A DNA stretch of 7,631 nt from Alphaproteobacteria bacterium (GTDB taxonomy: Bacteria > Pseudomonadota > Alphaproteobacteria > Micavibrionales > CSBR16-224). The stretch is from NCBI GenBank assembly GCA_006226225.1, contig SBHI01000059.1, positions 1-7,631 of the forward strand, read 5' to 3'. How positions within the stretch are numbered: position 1 is the first letter of the stretch; each line of letters begins with the position of its first letter. Shown piece after piece: positions 5,999-7,631 of the stretch. The notes under the pieces were generated by a model. It was not told the origin of the DNA. It worked only from the letters and a program-made list of their open reading frames with translations, and searched no databases. A program made the translations under genes and the position numbers.

Positions 5999-6027
5999 TT
6001 GCGCAGCTCTGTTTTCTATGTTAAAAT
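5999..6027 (+). promoter_or_regulatory. Extended -10 promoter for the 185-aa Ala/Lys-rich protein
   Basis: TG-T-TAAAAT (6019-6027) is an extended -10 element (TAAAAT matches TATAAT at five of six). TTGCGC (5999-6004) lies 17 bp upstream as a weak -35. Transcription would begin near 6034, about 35 nt before the chosen start. This placement argues against an in-frame upstream ATG at 6018, which lies inside the promoter. The rest of the gap 5900-5998 holds no terminator; a short GAGAA-TCGG-TTCTC hairpin at 5919-5932 has no T tail. Confidence 0.6.
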
Positions 6028-6068
6028 ATATGAACAGGGTGTGTCATCAAACAAGGAGAATTTACTCT

Positions 6069-6626
6069 ATGCCTCTTCCATTGCTTGCCGCAATTCCGGC
6101 CGTTATCGCGAAAACAGCTGCTGTTGTTGCCAAAACTGTTGCCACAACAGCAAAAGCAACCGTAACTGCGGTTAAAGCAGCTGGAACCAGCTTAAAAGCA
6201 GCCGGATCAACGGCGATTAAAGCAACAAAGCCGATGATATCAAAACTGTCATCAGGTGCGCGAACTGTCGGCACAAAATTGAAAAGTGCAAGCGTACAGG
6301 TCAAACAGCGCGTCAGCACATCTGTTCAAAACCGTGTTTCCAAATTCGGTGATACGCAGAAACCCAGTATTCGCCAAATCAAACAAGCTCTGCAGGACAG
6401 AGAGCCGCAAAAGGCGGAAGTCAATACCCAGCCTAAAGGGGAATTGCAGGTTCAGCACGGTGAAGAGAAAAAAATGGAAATCATTCCCGCGCATATTTAT
6501 GCCCATGTTTCCAATGGAAACTACCAAAAACCGGCACCCTCCACCGAGCCAAAGCCCGATGTCGCGCCGGAAGCACAGCCGAACGCCAAACCAAAGGCCA
6601 AGGCACCGACAAGAAAACTCGGCTGA
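6069..6626 (+). CDS. Hypothetical Ala/Lys/Pro-rich protein with heptad-spaced lysines
   Basis: No family is recognised. The 185-aa product begins MPLPLLAAIPAVIAK and continues as an Ala/Thr/Val-rich segment in which Lys occurs at exact 7-residue intervals (15, 22, 29, 36, 43), then shifts by one (51). An uninterrupted helix would carry a lysine stripe on a small-residue face. A basic Ser/Val/Lys region (about 55-100) follows, then a mixed region, the motif MEIIPAHIYAHVSNGNY (136-152), and a Pro/Lys-rich disordered tail. A membrane-surface or nucleic-acid-binding amphipathic helix is possible, but neither is shown. The start at 6069 is chosen because AAGGAG (6053-6058) stands 10 nt upstream, while the in-frame ATG at 6018 has no ribosome site and lies in the promoter. 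A terminator follows the gene. Confidence 0.75.
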   Translation: MPLPLLAAIPAVIAKTAAVVAKTVATTAKATVTAVKAAGTSLKAAGSTAIKATKPMISKLSSGARTVGTKLKSASVQVKQRVSTSVQNRVSKFGDTQKPSIRQIKQALQDREPQKAEVNTQPKGELQVQHGEEKKMEIIPAHIYAHVSNGNYQKPAPSTEPKPDVAPEAQPNAKPKAKAPTRKLG

Positions 6627-6683
6627 TTATTACCGCCTGTTTCGCAAGGGGCATAAACCGCAAATTTCTTATTGAAGACAACC

Positions 6684-6713
6684 ATCACGCCATTTCATAT
6701 GGCGTGATTTTCT
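6684..6713 (+). terminator. Intrinsic terminator after the 185-aa gene
   Basis: ATCACGCCAT (6684-6693) pairs perfectly with ATGGCGTGAT (6699-6708) around a 5-nt loop and is followed by TTTTCTT. It lies 57 nt past the stop codon and separates the 185-aa gene from the 240-aa gene. The -35 box of the next promoter begins at its T tail. Confidence 0.85.
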
Positions 6714-6741
6714 TGCCAGCCTTTCCGGAATTTGCTATCTG
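6713..6741 (+). promoter_or_regulatory. Candidate promoter for the 240-aa two-helix protein
   Basis: TTGCCA (6713-6718, five of six to consensus) is followed after 17 bp by TATCTG (6736-6741), preceded by TGC, giving an extended -10 (TGCTATCTG). Transcription would start near 6748. The gene also lies directly after a terminator, so it needs its own promoter, which supports this assignment. Confidence 0.5.
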
Positions 6742-6757
6742 TAAAGTCATTTTACAG
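6739..6757. promoter_or_regulatory. Operator-like palindrome over the promoter/start region of the 240-aa gene
   Basis: CTGTAAA-GTCAT-TTTACAG is a perfect 7-bp inverted repeat with a 5-bp centre (19 bp). It overlaps the end of the predicted -10, the likely transcription start and the first bases of the AGGAG ribosome site (6756-6760). As DNA it would suit a dimeric repressor. As RNA, if transcription starts upstream of it, the hairpin would partly hide the ribosome site. The CTGT...ACAG spacing (11) is not that of a LexA box (8). The regulator is unknown. Confidence 0.45.
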
Positions 6758-6771
6758 GAGAGCAAGATAAG

Positions 6772-7494
6772 ATGGATAAAAAACCGGAAAACGGCAAATC
6801 CCGCCCCAATCTGCGGCATTATTTCGGCAAAACCGTTCGCCACGGCGCGACATGGGCCGCCATGCTGATGGCCACGACCTTTACGGTCGGAACACTAACA
6901 ACCGATGCGTTGCGTGATGATCTGGATACCAGCAAATCCTCCCCCGAGGTTGTGCAGCAGTTTGAACAGCGCATGGCGGATTTGAAAACACAACGGGCAG
7001 AACTGGACTATCTGCAAACCCTGTCCGATGCCGGCAATCTTCCTGCTGGTGCGGATTTTTCCGCAAAGCAGCGCAATTACCAAAATACGGTCTATGATTT
7101 CCTGTCCGACATTATGATTGATGATGCCGACTCCCGCCTGTCAGAGGTAGAGAAAGCGGATTTGGTCAACCGCTTCCAGTTTGAAGTCGATGATTTGCAA
7201 AAATTCGGATTCTATCCCCTGACGGAAGGTGCCGCAGCCAATCTGGATCAATTCCGCGCACCGGAAGGCCGTTATGATACAGGCAATGAAATCAGCCGTA
7301 TTGATATGGCACAAGACATCAACAAAAACGCTTGGGCCGAAGAAAGCAGCAATATGACATGGGGCTTTTTGGCCATGATGATGTGGTCTATGCTGTTGTT
7401 CCCGAATTTACGGCAATGGAAGAACATGTCCGGCCCGAAACGGATGGCAGAAGAGCCGCCGCGCAAACCCTCTCCCCCGAAATTTAAGCATTAA
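6772..7494 (+). CDS. Hypothetical 240-aa protein with two membrane helices and a periplasmic-type helical loop
   Basis: No family is recognised. A basic N-terminus (residues 1-24) precedes a first hydrophobic segment (about 25-44). A mainly acidic, helix-prone domain of about 150 residues follows (45-194), with a Gln/Glu-rich probable coiled coil near 57-82. A second hydrophobic segment, rich in Met and Trp, covers 195-212 (MTWGFLAMMMWSMLLFPN), and a basic Pro-rich tail ends in SPPKFKH. By the positive-inside rule both termini should be cytoplasmic with the loop in the periplasm. That layout recalls polysaccharide co-polymerase or chain-length type proteins, but no motif of those families is seen. 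AGGAGAG (6756-6762) lies 9 nt before the ATG. It lies between a terminator and a tRNA gene, so it is probably monocistronic. Confidence 0.8.
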   Translation: MDKKPENGKSRPNLRHYFGKTVRHGATWAAMLMATTFTVGTLTTDALRDDLDTSKSSPEVVQQFEQRMADLKTQRAELDYLQTLSDAGNLPAGADFSAKQRNYQNTVYDFLSDIMIDDADSRLSEVEKADLVNRFQFEVDDLQKFGFYPLTEGAAANLDQFRAPEGRYDTGNEISRIDMAQDINKNAWAEESSNMTWGFLAMMMWSMLLFPNLRQWKNMSGPKRMAEEPPRKPSPPKFKH

Positions 7495-7498
7495 ATGC

Positions 7499-7525
7499 TT
7501 GAAAAAACCAACGCGAATCTATAGT
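7499..7525 (+). promoter_or_regulatory. Candidate promoter for tRNA-Ser
   Basis: TTGAAA (7499-7504) and TATAGT (7520-7525, five of six to TATAAT) are spaced 15 bp apart, slightly short. The predicted transcription start near 7532 falls 3 nt before the mature tRNA. It overlaps the end of the upstream gene's 3' flank. Confidence 0.45.
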
Positions 7526-7534
7526 TTAGGCGGC

Positions 7535-7622
7535 GGAGAGGTGGCCGAGTGGCTTAAGGCGCACGCTTGGAAAGCGTGTATACAGCAATGTATCGTGGGT
7601 TCGAATCCCATCCTCTCCGCCA
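7535..7622 (+). tRNA. tRNA-Ser(GGA)
   Basis: This is a complete class II tRNA of 88 nt including an encoded CCA. The acceptor stem is GGAGAGG (7535-7541) with CCTCTCC (7612-7618), discriminator G7619, then CCA at 7620-7622. The D-stem is GCC/GGC, and the anticodon stem CACGC/GCGTG encloses loop TTGGAAA with anticodon GGA at 7569-7571. The long variable arm is ATACA-GCAA-TGTAT, a 5-bp stem with a GNRA-type loop. The T arm is GTGGG-TTCGAAT-CCCAT. It reads serine codons UCC and UCU. The long variable arm and G discriminator are serine identity features. Confidence 0.97.
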
Positions 7623-7631
7623 TAATGCGCC

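Noticed and set aside
6018..6068. A 17-codon N-terminal extension of the 185-aa protein
   Set aside because: The ATG at 6018 lies inside the predicted extended -10 and lacks a ribosome site, while AAGGAG sits properly before 6069.
6739..6757. LexA (SOS) box
   Set aside because: CTGT and ACAG are present but 11 bp apart rather than the 8 of the gammaproteobacterial box, and it does not match the GAAC-N7-GTTC alphaproteobacterial type.
7484..7504. Terminator after the 240-aa gene (AAGCATT-A-AATGCTT)
   Set aside because: The hairpin is short and A/T-rich, overlaps the coding end, and is followed by an A run rather than a T run; on the minus strand there is no gene to terminate.

Overview
The window looks like chromosomal sequence from a Gram-negative bacterium, most likely an alphaproteobacterium with roughly balanced base composition. 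The reasons are an AsmA-family envelope protein, a YihY/BrkB-type inner-membrane protein, a second GrpE whose motifs look alphaproteobacterial, and a CCA-encoding tRNA-Ser. The species cannot be named from sequence reading alone. No transposase, integrase, CRISPR array or rRNA is visible.

Layout. (1) Positions 10-3480, minus strand: a two-gene unit of a large AsmA-family protein (681 aa, GTG start) followed 6 nt later by a six-helix YihY/BrkB protein (472 aa) with a lysine-rich tail. The Shine-Dalgarno of the second gene overlaps the stop codon of the first, so the two are probably translationally coupled. (2) Positions 3481-3757: a divergent intergenic region with a strong sigma70-like promoter (TTGACA-17-TATAAA) driving the rightward genes. 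(3) Positions 3758-5331, plus strand: two GrpE-family genes in tandem. The first is long, has a very acidic N-terminal tail and lacks most of the conserved basic/AExEN segment of the coiled coil. The second is a canonical GrpE. A good intrinsic terminator lies between them. No dnaK, dnaJ or hrcA is in the window and no CIRCE element is seen. (4) Positions 5402-7494, plus strand: three genes without recognised family, each with its own ribosome-binding site and a plausible promoter: a 165-aa hydrophobic membrane protein, a 185-aa Ala/Lys/Pro-rich protein with lysine at exact 7-residue spacing, and a 240-aa protein with two membrane helices. A terminator separates the last two, and a 19-bp palindrome sits over the start region of the 240-aa gene. 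(5) Positions 7535-7622: tRNA-Ser(GGA).

How it may fit together. The left arm is envelope biology (AsmA-type lipid-transport/outer-membrane proteins and an inner-membrane partner). The centre is nucleotide exchange for DnaK. The right arm is uncharacterised small proteins, mostly membrane-associated. The most unusual point is the side-by-side pair of strongly divergent GrpE proteins, which suggests two specialised exchange factors. The unknown genes on the right may or may not be related to it; they appear to be separately transcribed.
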